Source of the DNA: Miltoncostaea sp963823515
Lineage (GTDB): Bacteria; Actinomycetota; Thermoleophilia; Miltoncostaeales; Miltoncostaeaceae
DNA: 64,000 bases
NCBI GenBank assembly: GCA_963823515.1
Contig: CAWGMB010000002.1
Location: forward strand, 248,001-312,000
Direction: 5' to 3'
This document shows, in pieces, positions 8,741-15,787 of the stretch. Positions within the stretch are counted from its first letter, which is position 1; each line of letters begins with the position of its first letter. The notes below the pieces were generated by a model. The model did not search any database, was not told the DNA's origin, and was given only the letters and a program-made list of their open reading frames with translations. The position numbers were made by a program, and so were the translations under genes.

Positions 8741-9852
8741 GAGGCGGCGACCTCCGGATCGACGGCGGGACTCGGCGCGGGGAGCGCCGCGGCGCGGCGG
8801 GCGAACTCCGCCAGCGCGCGCCGGTAGAGGGGCAGGCTCTCGATCTCGACGTACTCGTCCGGGCCGTGGTGTCCTGCCCCGCGGGGGCCGAACTCGACCG
8901 CGGGGACGCCCACCTCGAGGAAGGCGACGGCATCGGAGGCCCCGTCGCGGCCGACCGAGGTGGCCGAGGGCTCGTGGAGGCTCGCGGCGGCCAGCAGCGC
9001 CTGCACCAGCGGATGGCCGGGCGAGACGTCGGCAGGCGGGCGCTCCAGCAGCACCTCGAGGCGCGCCATCGGGTCGAGCGTGCGGACCTGGCGCAGCACC
9101 TCGTCGGGCGACTGGCCCGGCAGATACCGCAGGTCCACGTCCATCCTGCAGGTGTCCGGGACCTTGTTCACCGCGTCGCCGCCCTGGATGCGCCCGAGGT
9201 TGATCGAGGGGTGCTCGAAGAGGGGCGCCGACTCGGACGCGAACGGGAGACCGGAGATCCGGCGGAAGAGTTCGACGGCACGCAGGACCGCATTGTCGCC
9301 CAGCCAGGGCGTGGCGCCGTGCGCGGCGGTTCCGGGCACGTCGATGCGTAGCATCAGGACGCCCTTCGCCTGAACGCCGACCTGCATGTCGGTTGGCTCG
9401 CCGCAGACGACGAAGTCGGCGCGCAGCCCGTCGCGGACCATGATCTGGGTGTGGTTGTCGCCCGGCTCCGAGCGCTCCTCGTCGGGCACTACGACCAGCT
9501 CCAACTGCACGCCCGGCAGCCCGGTGGACAGGTCGGCGACACAGAGCATCATCGCCGCGAGCGCCGCCTTCATGTCGTAGGCGCCGCGCCCGTACAGGCG
9601 GCCGCCGTCGATCCGGGGCTCGAACTGCTCCGGATGCCCGGGCACGACGTCGATGTGCCCATGGAGGATGAGCCGCAGCGGGCCCGATCCGACCCTCGCC
9701 ACCAGGCTCCGCCGACCGCCGGTCTCGACGGATTCGACGGATGCCCCCCGGGCCTCGAGCCATCCGGCCACGAAATCCGTGGCCTGGCCGATCCCCGAAC
9801 GGCGGGAGGTGTCGTAGGCGATCAGCCGCTCGGCGAGCAGGACCTCGTCCAC
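8737..9852 (-). CDS. M20 family metallopeptidase (ArgE/DapE-like)
   Basis: A 371-residue zinc hydrolase of the ArgE/DapE/ACY1 group. Metal ligands and catalytic residues are in LILHGHIDVVPG, GRGAYDMKAALAAM, VVVPDEERSEPGDN, VVCGEPTDMQVG and the C-terminal FGPRGAGHHGPDEYV. A dimerisation domain starts near KGVLMLRIDVPGTAAHGATP. The substrate cannot be chosen among acetylornithine, succinyl-diaminopimelate or a small peptide. It is the first gene of the minus-strand operon; a TAGGGT box at 9869-9864 lies 11 bases before the GTG, so the mRNA leader would be very short. Confidence 0.85.
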   Translation of the reverse strand: MDEVLLAERLIAYDTSRRSGIGQATDFVAGWLEARGASVESVETGGRRSLVARVGSGPLRLILHGHIDVVPGHPEQFEPRIDGGRLYGRGAYDMKAALAAMMLCVADLSTGLPGVQLELVVVPDEERSEPGDNHTQIMVRDGLRADFVVCGEPTDMQVGVQAKGVLMLRIDVPGTAAHGATPWLGDNAVLRAVELFRRISGLPFASESAPLFEHPSINLGRIQGGDAVNKVPDTCRMDVDLRYLPGQSPDEVLRQVRTLDPMARLEVLLERPPADVSPGHPLVQALLAAASLHEPSATSVGRDGASDAVAFLEVGVPAVEFGPRGAGHHGPDEYVEIESLPLYRRALAEFARRAAALPAPSPAVDPEVAAS

Positions 9853-9947
9853 CCCGGGAGGATACCCTACGCGCCGCCGCGGGCCGGCTGCGCCGGGGAT
9901 TTGCCCACCCCTAACCGCCCCGGGGGGCCGTCGGCGGCACGACGATC

Positions 9948-9953
9948 TACGCT
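9948..9953 (+). promoter_or_regulatory. -10 box (TACGCT) of the alpha/beta hydrolase gene
   Basis: TACGCT ends seven bases before the ATG at 9961, with GGAGG inside the spacer. The spacing would place the transcription start at or next to the start codon. No convincing -35 is visible. Confidence 0.4.
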
Positions 9954-9960
9954 CGGAGGC

Positions 9961-10773
9961 ATGCTCGCCGCCCTCGTCAGCGCCCTTCTCCTGATCGGCC
10001 CGGCGGGTCCCGCCCCCGCCGAGCGGCCGGTCGCGATCCCCGCGGGGGGCGGGGTGACGCTCTCGGGCACCCTGGCGGTGCCACCCGGTCCGGGGCCCTT
10101 CCCGGCCGCGGTGCTCGTGGGCGGATTCGGCCCCAACAACCGCGACGGGACGTTCGGCGACCGCGGTGACGGGGCCTACCGGGGGATCGCCCTCGGCCTC
10201 GCGCGGCGTGGGGTGGCGGTGCTGCGCTACGACAAGCGCGGCATCGGCGCGTCGGACGGGCCCGCGCTCAGCTGGCTCGACGCGCGGCCCCTCGCGCGCG
10301 ACGCCGGCGCGGCGGCGCGCACCCTGGCCTCGCTCCCGGGCGTCGACCGAACGCGCATCGCGCTGATCGGCCACAGCCAGGGCGGCGATCTGGCCCTCCA
10401 GGCCGCGCGCACGGCCCCCGTGACGCGGGTCGTGACCCTCTCGGCGCCCGGGCGCCCCCTGGGCGCGCTGCCGCGTGTCTCGGGGACGGCGGGCCGTCTG
10501 CTCGACCGGCTTGCGGGGACCGCCGTCTCCCGGGCGACGCTCGCGCGCGACCCGCGCCGCGACGCGGCGCGGGCCCCTCAGCCGGCGCTCCTCGTGCACG
10601 GCACCCGCGACCGGACCGTGCCGATCGGCGACATGGCCCTGCTGGCCAAGGCCCGCCGGCAGAAGGCCCTACCGACCCGGACCCTGCGGGTCGCCGGCGT
10701 CGGGCACTTCCTCGAGATCGACGGGCGGGCCCCCGCCGGGATGCTCGACGCGGTGGCCGCCTTCGTCGAGTGA
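9961..10773 (+). CDS. Secreted alpha/beta hydrolase
   Basis: A 270-residue protein with a short signal peptide (MLAALVSALLLIGPAGPAPA). The hydrolase core is complete: the oxyanion region AVLVGGFGPNNRDG, YDKRGIGASDG, nucleophile elbow IGHSQGGDLAL (serine), acid ALLVHGTRDRTVPIGD (aspartate) and histidine VGHFLEIDG. It resembles dienelactone-hydrolase or acyl-peptidase-like esterases; the substrate is unknown. It is transcribed divergently from the M20 peptidase. Its last 105 bases overlap, tail to tail, the reading frame of the MFS gene on the other strand. Confidence 0.85.
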   Translation: MLAALVSALLLIGPAGPAPAERPVAIPAGGGVTLSGTLAVPPGPGPFPAAVLVGGFGPNNRDGTFGDRGDGAYRGIALGLARRGVAVLRYDKRGIGASDGPALSWLDARPLARDAGAAARTLASLPGVDRTRIALIGHSQGGDLALQAARTAPVTRVVTLSAPGRPLGALPRVSGTAGRLLDRLAGTAVSRATLARDPRRDAARAPQPALLVHGTRDRTVPIGDMALLAKARRQKALPTRTLRVAGVGHFLEIDGRAPAGMLDAVAAFVE

Positions 10774-11988
10774 GCCAGAGGTCCGCGACCACTCGTGGTG
10801 GTCGATCTCCATCACCGGGTAGCGCAGGCTCCAGGCGCCCCAGGCCGCCAGCAGAGCGGCGCAGCCGGCGAGGGTGGCCTCGATGCCCACCCTCTCGGCC
10901 ACCACCCCTGCGAGGGTCGAGCCGATCGCGATCGGGCCGATCACCGAGAGCTGATAGAGGCCGAGCAGGCGCCCGAGCAGCGGCGCGGGCGCCAGCAGCT
11001 GGATCGCGGTGTTGGTCCCGGCGAACATCCAGATCCAGAAGATCCCGCTGAAGGCCATCCCGGCGAGGCCGAGCGCGAACCACGGCGTCAGGGCCACGAC
11101 CATGAGCCCGGCCGAGAAGCTGAGGCTCGCGATCGGCAGGGCGCGATGGCGCGGCATCCCCGCGGCGCCGAGACGCTCGAGCATCCACGCGCCGACGAGC
11201 GCCCCGCCGCCCATGGCGCCGAGCATGAGCCCGAGGCCGCCCGCGCCGGCGTCGAGGCGGTCGGCCACCACGGGCGCGAGCTCCTGGATGGGCGACGCGA
11301 GCGCCGTGAACAGGGCCATGCCGAGGAGCAGACGGCGAAGCGCACGGTCGCGCATGGCGGTCCCGAAGGCCTCCCGCATCCGCGCCCCGGCGCTTCCGGC
11401 GGCGGCGGGCTGGGGTGGCAGGGCCAGCAGTACGAGCACGAGCGCCAGGAAGGAGAGGGCGTTCAGGGCGAAGCACACCGTCGCGCCGAAGAGCGCCAGT
11501 GTCAGGCCCCCGATCGCCGGGCCGACGAGGCGGGCGACGTTGATGCCGGCCGCGTTCAGGCTGACCGCCTGGGAGAGCTGCCGGCGGGGCACCAGCGAGG
11601 GGATCAGCGCCAGCATGGCGGGCAGGCCCAGGGCGAATCCGACGCCGATCACGAAGGTGAGGAGGTAGATCGCCCAGACCTGGACGCCCGCGGTCAGCGT
11701 GATCACCGCGAGCACGCCGGCCGACACGGCCTGCAGGAGGAAGGTCCAGATCCCCACCAGGCGCCTGTCGTGCCGGTCGGCGAGCCTGCCCGCGGCGGCG
11801 GCCAGCGCCAGCGCGGGCGCCCGCGTGACGAGCGCCAGGGCACCGACGGCCGCAGGGCTGCCGGTCGCCTTCAGGATCAGCCACCCGCTCGCGACGATCT
11901 GGAGCCAGCTACCGGCGTTGGATGCGACGCTCGCCAGCCAGAGGTCGCGGAAGGCGCGGACCCGCAGGACGTCGGGGACGAGGTGCAT
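10669..11988 (-). CDS. MFS transporter, enterobactin-exporter-like (MFS_3) type
   Basis: A 439-residue membrane protein with about twelve hydrophobic helices. The signature DRHDRRLVGIW follows helix 2 and NLALTAGVQVWAIYLLT-like segments follow; the N-terminus VLRVRAFRDLWLASVASNAG is typical of drug or siderophore exporters of the MFS_3 group. The family tail motif EIDHHEWSR is present, after which roughly 30 residues are read from the antisense strand of the hydrolase gene. The ATG at 11988 is preceded at six bases by GATACT, a likely -10 box. Confidence 0.85.
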   Translation of the reverse strand: MHLVPDVLRVRAFRDLWLASVASNAGSWLQIVASGWLILKATGSPAAVGALALVTRAPALALAAAAGRLADRHDRRLVGIWTFLLQAVSAGVLAVITLTAGVQVWAIYLLTFVIGVGFALGLPAMLALIPSLVPRRQLSQAVSLNAAGINVARLVGPAIGGLTLALFGATVCFALNALSFLALVLVLLALPPQPAAAGSAGARMREAFGTAMRDRALRRLLLGMALFTALASPIQELAPVVADRLDAGAGGLGLMLGAMGGGALVGAWMLERLGAAGMPRHRALPIASLSFSAGLMVVALTPWFALGLAGMAFSGIFWIWMFAGTNTAIQLLAPAPLLGRLLGLYQLSVIGPIAIGSTLAGVVAERVGIEATLAGCAALLAAWGAWSLRYPVMEIDHHEWSRTSGSLDEGGHRVEHPGGGPPVDLEEVPDAGDPQGPGR

Positions 11989-11994
11989 CGGGGC

Positions 11995-12000
11995 AGTATC
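11995..12000 (-). promoter_or_regulatory. -10 box (GATACT) of the MFS gene
   Basis: On the minus strand GATACT sits six bases before the ATG at 11988, the spacing expected of a leaderless transcript. The 163-base gap upstream contains no other recognisable element until the TetR-type palindromes at 12152-12191. Confidence 0.4.
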
Positions 12001-12142
12001 GCGACCGGGAGCGGACGGGCTCGGCCGGCCGCTCCGGGGGGCCGGATGACCACCCGCCACCTCTCTCCCACCGCGTGCCGGGGCGCGCGCCCCCGACACG
12101 ACCGCCAGGCAGGAACCGGCACCGGCGTGGCAGACGATCCGC

Positions 12143-12191
12143 TTGACTGTTGCTAACACTGTTAGCTAACCTGGCAGCTAACAGTGTTCGC
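12143..12191 (+). promoter_or_regulatory. Promoter with two palindromic TetR-type operators
   Basis: Two 15-base palindromes lie in tandem: GCTAACA-C-TGTTAGC at 12152-12166 (perfect 7-base arms) and GCTAACA-G-TGTTCGC at 12177-12191 (one mismatch), 25 bases apart start to start. They overlap a candidate promoter, TTGACT at 12143-12148 and TAACCT at 12167-12172 with an 18-base spacer. The site lies 20 bases before the DUF4260-TetR operon, so the TetR protein encoded by the second gene is the obvious ligand (inference). Confidence 0.75.
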
Positions 12192-12210
12192 CGCATCGGA
12201 GGGACTCGCC

Positions 12211-12597
12211 ATGACCGCGCAGACCATGCTCAACCGCCCCGGCCTGCGCGTCGCGCAGGGTCTGCTGTCGGTCGCGCTCCTGGGCGCCGCGGTCGCCGTG
12301 GTCGTCGCCACCGACGCCACGTGGGGTTGGGTCGCCGCGACCGCGATGGCACCCGACGTCGCCCTGTTGCCCGGTATCGGCCGCGGCCTCGCCCGGGGGC
12401 AGATCCACCCGCGGGCGGTGCCGCTCTACAACGCCCTGCACCGCCCCGCGGGCCCCATCGTGCTCATGGCACTGGCATCGCTCGGGATCGTCGGCGGGGG
12501 GCCCGCTGCCGCGGCGCTCGCGTGGGGCTTCCACATCGCCATGGACCGCGCCGCCGGATACGGTCCGCGCACCCGTGACGGCCTCCAGCGCTCCTGA
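12211..12597 (+). CDS. DUF4260 family membrane protein
   Basis: A 128-residue protein with about four hydrophobic segments. The motifs MAPDVALLPGIGRGLARGQI, VPLYNALH and the C-terminal AWGFHIAMDRAAGYG match the DUF4260 family, for which no function is established. The ATG at 12211 follows GGAGGGAC. It overlaps the tetR gene by 23 bases and sits under two TetR-type palindromes, so it is likely controlled by that repressor. Confidence 0.8.
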   Translation: MTAQTMLNRPGLRVAQGLLSVALLGAAVAVVVATDATWGWVAATAMAPDVALLPGIGRGLARGQIHPRAVPLYNALHRPAGPIVLMALASLGIVGGGPAAAALAWGFHIAMDRAAGYGPRTRDGLQRS

Positions 12598-13111
12598 GCT
12601 CAGCGCCCGCGGCCAGCAGTTGGTGGCCGCGGGCCGCAGGCTGCTCGAGCAGGGCGGCCCCGAGGCGCTGTCCATGCGCCGCCTCGCCGAGGCCGTGGGC
12701 ATCCGTGCCCCCTCGATCTACAAACACCTGGCCGACAAGGAGGCGCTCGAGACCGCGCTGATCGCTGACGGCCTGCGCGAGTTCGCCGAGCGGTGCGAGG
12801 AGGCCGTGGAGGGCGCGGCCGACCCCCTGGCGGCGTTCGCGTCGGCGTATCGGTCGTTCGCTCTCGCCCACCCCCATCTCTACCGCCTGATCAACGACCG
12901 GCCGTTGCCCCGCGAACGGCTGCCGGCCGGGCTGGAGCAGCGTGCGGGGGCGCCGCTCATGGCGGCCGCGGGGGGCGATGCCGACCGCGCCCGCGCGGCC
13001 TGGGCCTTCGCCCACGGGATGGTGATGCTCGAGCTGACCGAGCGATTCCCGCCGGGGGCCGACCTCGACGCCGCCTGGCGGGAGGGTGTGCGCGCGCTCG
13101 CGGCGGGATGA
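12575..13111 (+). CDS. TetR/AcrR family transcriptional regulator
   Basis: A 178-residue regulator. Residues about 10-60 form the TetR helix-turn-helix (GQQLVAAGRRLLEQGGPEAL, MRRLAEAVGIRAPSIYKHLA). The C-terminal ligand domain has the WHG-type features SFALAHPHLYRLI and AWAFAHGMVMLELTERFP. It starts at a GTG inside the end of the DUF4260 gene. The paired operators just upstream suggest autoregulation. The inducer is unknown. Its stop is seven bases from the convergent membrane fusion gene. Confidence 0.9.
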   Translation: MTASSAPELSARGQQLVAAGRRLLEQGGPEALSMRRLAEAVGIRAPSIYKHLADKEALETALIADGLREFAERCEEAVEGAADPLAAFASAYRSFALAHPHLYRLINDRPLPRERLPAGLEQRAGAPLMAAAGGDADRARAAWAFAHGMVMLELTERFPPGADLDAAWREGVRALAAG

Positions 13112-13118
13112 GCACCGT

Positions 13119-15098
13119 TCAGGCGGTCGCCGGCAGCTCCGGGGGCAGCTCGCCGTCGGCGCGCTCGGCATCGGGCCGGAGCTCGCTGCGGACCCGCAGG
13201 TCGAAGTAGAGGTAGGCCATCGCCATCGCGGCGAAGGGCAGCGCGCTGACGTAGACCAGGGCGGCGATCAGGTTGACCAGGTCGAAGGCCGCGCCTGTCG
13301 CCAGGAGGAAGAGGACCCCGACGGCGGGGCCGAGGAGGAGGGCGACGGCCGTGACGCCGAGGGCTACGCTCGCCACCCGCCACCAGTGGCCGCGCGCCAG
13401 CGCGGCGCTGCGGCGCAGGAGCGCGATCGGCGATCCGCCCTCGACGGCAGCGACGACGCCGAGCATCGACCAGCGCACCAGCAGGAAGACGGCGACGGGC
13501 ACCAGCACCACCGTGAGGTCGAGCACGATCTGCACGACCGCGAACACGATCAGCGCCGGGATCAGTGACCGCAGCCGCGGCAGCACGGAACGATAGGCCG
13601 AGAGCGCCGTCACCGGCCGTCCCTCGTCGATCTCCACCAGGGCCCGCGCCGTCGCCGCCTGCACCACCGCGAAGCCGAGGACCGTGAAGGCCAGGCCGAG
13701 GCCGAAGACCAGCGCGCCGACGAACGCGTTGCGCTCACCGGCCTCGTCGACGAGCGGAGCGAGGAAGGCGACCTGGAAGACCAGCCACTGCAGGAGGGTG
13801 ATCAGGATCCCGAGGGGCACGAAGAGGAGCCCGATGCCGAGGAACACCCGAGGCCGGCCGGCGAGCATGCGGCCCGAGCCCGAGAGCATCTGGCCCCAGG
13901 CGCGCCGGCGGGCCAGGCGCAGCGGCGAGACGGGCTCCCAACGGGTGCGCGAGAGCGCCCACAGCAGCAGCACGGCCAAGCCCCCGATGACGGCCGCCGA
14001 GCGACCGGGATTGATCTTCACCCGGCGCAGCGCCTCCGAGCCGATCTCGACGGCCCCGCAGAAGAGGTCGGTCGCCTGGGTCCCCACCGCGCCCGCCGCG
14101 GGGACGTCGAAGCTCTTGTCGCGCCAGCTCTGCCTCGACCAGGTGATCGGCTGCGTCCACTGGGTCTTCAGGTTCGGGCCGGTGGGCCCGTTGAAGAAGC
14201 TGCGCTGCTTCTCGCCCCAGCGCCCCTCGAAGCCCAGCCACGGATAGGCGCGCAGGTAGTCGGCGGGGTCGGTCGGGATCGTCTCGATCCCCGGGCGGAC
14301 GGTCTTCGAGGGGCCGAGCGTGTTGTCACAGCCGACCCCCTCCGCCGAGCTGCGCATGAGGTAGAGCCGCGACTCGAAGAAGTTGGCCTGCGAGCCGGCC
14401 GCCGGATGAACCACCGGATGGGTGCCGTCCACGAGCTGGAGCTTGGGGTCGCCCCACTGTGCCCGCTCGGCGCTGGAGTGCTGGCTGTAGCCCACCTCCG
14501 CCGGCCGGCCCGCAAGCGCCTGCGCCGGGGTGCCGGCGTCGAAGACGAGCTGGATCATCTCCCAGTCACCCTCGTGCGCGTTGTTCCAGTCGTTGAAGAC
14601 GTAGTAGAACCAGTACTGCAGGGCGAGCTTCCCGGGGTACGCCGCCTCGGTCACGACGCGCGCGTAGGCGGTGGGTGCGCCGTCCGCCTGGAGCCGAGCC
14701 TCCCACTCCTCGAAGGTGCAGCCGGGGTCGAGCGTGTCGCCCGGGAAGTCGAGGTGGTACTCCCAGAGCCCGCGCGCCAGGTCGGAGGCCCGCGGGCCCA
14801 CGGCGACGAGGTTGGTCCGGTCCCACGGCCCTCGCAGGGCCACCTCGTCGTTGCCCATCAGCAGGTCGACGTCGATCGGCTCGTAGGGCACTCCCCCGTC
14901 GCACGATTCGGGCTGCTCGCGTAGCTCCACGACCGGCGCGTAGGTCTTCGCCAGCGCGATCTCCGGCGCGCTCGCCGTCACCGCGCGGGGGGTGGGCGCC
15001 GCAGCGGCGCCCACCACGCCCCCGATCAGCACGCCGATGAGGATCGCCAGGATGCTCACGCCCAGAGTCCCGGCGCGGAGGTGGGGCGGGCGCGGCAT
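13119..15098 (-). CDS. Vps62-related protein fused to a multi-helix membrane domain
   Basis: A 659-residue protein in two parts. After an N-terminal helix (about 10-34), residues 45-320 resemble the Vps62/DUF946 family: LALQYWFYYVFNDWNNAHEG continues into DWEMIQLVFD, the family signature, and GYSQHSSAERA follows. Residues from about 370 hold some seven hydrophobic segments typical of the membrane domain found in glycerophosphodiesterase-like and DUF975-type proteins (LRRSAALARGHWWRV, FLLVRWSMLGVVAAVEGGSP). Neither part has a proven role. The ATG at 15098 is favoured over 15179 because TATCGT sits seven bases before it. Confidence 0.75.
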   Translation of the reverse strand: MPRPPHLRAGTLGVSILAILIGVLIGGVVGAAAAPTPRAVTASAPEIALAKTYAPVVELREQPESCDGGVPYEPIDVDLLMGNDEVALRGPWDRTNLVAVGPRASDLARGLWEYHLDFPGDTLDPGCTFEEWEARLQADGAPTAYARVVTEAAYPGKLALQYWFYYVFNDWNNAHEGDWEMIQLVFDAGTPAQALAGRPAEVGYSQHSSAERAQWGDPKLQLVDGTHPVVHPAAGSQANFFESRLYLMRSSAEGVGCDNTLGPSKTVRPGIETIPTDPADYLRAYPWLGFEGRWGEKQRSFFNGPTGPNLKTQWTQPITWSRQSWRDKSFDVPAAGAVGTQATDLFCGAVEIGSEALRRVKINPGRSAAVIGGLAVLLLWALSRTRWEPVSPLRLARRRAWGQMLSGSGRMLAGRPRVFLGIGLLFVPLGILITLLQWLVFQVAFLAPLVDEAGERNAFVGALVFGLGLAFTVLGFAVVQAATARALVEIDEGRPVTALSAYRSVLPRLRSLIPALIVFAVVQIVLDLTVVLVPVAVFLLVRWSMLGVVAAVEGGSPIALLRRSAALARGHWWRVASVALGVTAVALLLGPAVGVLFLLATGAAFDLVNLIAALVYVSALPFAAMAMAYLYFDLRVRSELRPDAERADGELPPELPATA

Positions 15099-15105
15099 CC
15101 GGAAA

Positions 15106-15111
15106 ACGATA
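15106..15111 (-). promoter_or_regulatory. -10 box (TATCGT) of the Vps62-like gene
   Basis: TATCGT on the minus strand ends seven bases before the ATG at 15098. The arrangement matches other genes in the window that appear to have no leader and helps choose this start. Confidence 0.4.
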
Positions 15112-15198
15112 CCGGGGCGCCGAGCAGCGGTGGCGGCGAGGCGAGGGCGCGACGGCGCATCCTGTCGGCGCCTCACCATCGCCGGGACACGAGCACGA

Positions 15199-15372
15199 AT
15201 GGACGAGCTCGGACCCGTCGATTACGCGATCATCGCGTTTCCGGGGAGCAACTTCCCGGCCGGACCGCGCCCGGGCTCGCGGAGCTCGTGGACGCCGGCA
15301 CGGACCCTCGTCTCCGAGGGCCGGGCGGCGGCGGCCGCGGTCGTTCAGATCAGAGCTTGCCCGCCACGTTGA
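15199..15372 (+). pseudogene. Decayed N-terminal remnant of a DUF6325-like gene
   Basis: From the ATG at 15199 one frame reads MDELGPVDYAIIAFPGSNF, which resembles the N-terminus of the DUF6325 family as I recall it (ELGPIDYLVVEFPGNRF-type). Near 15255 the similarity moves to another frame, GRTAPGLAELVDAGT, matching the following family segment. The rest is not recognisable, and the region runs into the 3' end of atpC on the other strand. This is best read as a fragment with at least one frameshift. The family has no established function. Confidence 0.5.
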
Positions 15373-15781
15373 GGCGGTTCTCGGCGCGGCGGCGGGCGCT
15401 CTCGGCGGCCACCCGGGCCACATCGTCGTCGCCGGCGTCGGCGAGGGCCTGATCGGCTCGCTCCAGGGCGGCCTGTGCGCGCGCGACGTCGATCTGGTCG
15501 GCCGGCTCGGCCTGCTCCACGAGCACCAGGACGCGGTCGTCCTCGACCGAGAGGTAGCCCTCGGAGGTCGCGTAGACGACCTCCGAGTCGTCGAGCAGCT
15601 TGAGGCGGGTCTCGCCCATCTTCAGGAACGCGATGAAGGGGGTGTGGCGCGGCAGGATGCCGACCTCACCCCGAACGCTCGGGGCGATGACCATGTAGGC
15701 GAGGTCGTCGAAGGCCGCGCCCTCCGGGGTGAGGACGCGAACGCCGAGGCGCTTGCGCTCCGTGCCGATGGCGGTGCTCAC
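15350..15781 (-). CDS. atpC: F-type ATP synthase subunit epsilon
   Basis: A 143-residue protein. Residues about 10-95 form the beta-sandwich (LGVRVLTPEGAAFDDLAYMV, GEVGILPRHTPFIAFLKMGE, SEGYLSVEDDRVLVLVEQAE) and the rest is the helical hairpin (AQAALERADQALADAGDDD). Epsilon sits on the central stalk with gamma and modulates ATP hydrolysis. It is the last gene of the ATP synthase operon, six bases after atpD. Confidence 0.95.
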   Translation of the reverse strand: MSTAIGTERKRLGVRVLTPEGAAFDDLAYMVIAPSVRGEVGILPRHTPFIAFLKMGETRLKLLDDSEVVYATSEGYLSVEDDRVLVLVEQAEPADQIDVARAQAALERADQALADAGDDDVARVAAESARRRAENRLNVAGKL

Positions 15782-15787
15782 GACGCG

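Noticed and set aside
15179..15181. Earlier start for the Vps62-like gene
   Set aside because: The extra 27 residues are arginine-rich and unlike a signal region, while TATCGT sits seven bases before the ATG at 15098.
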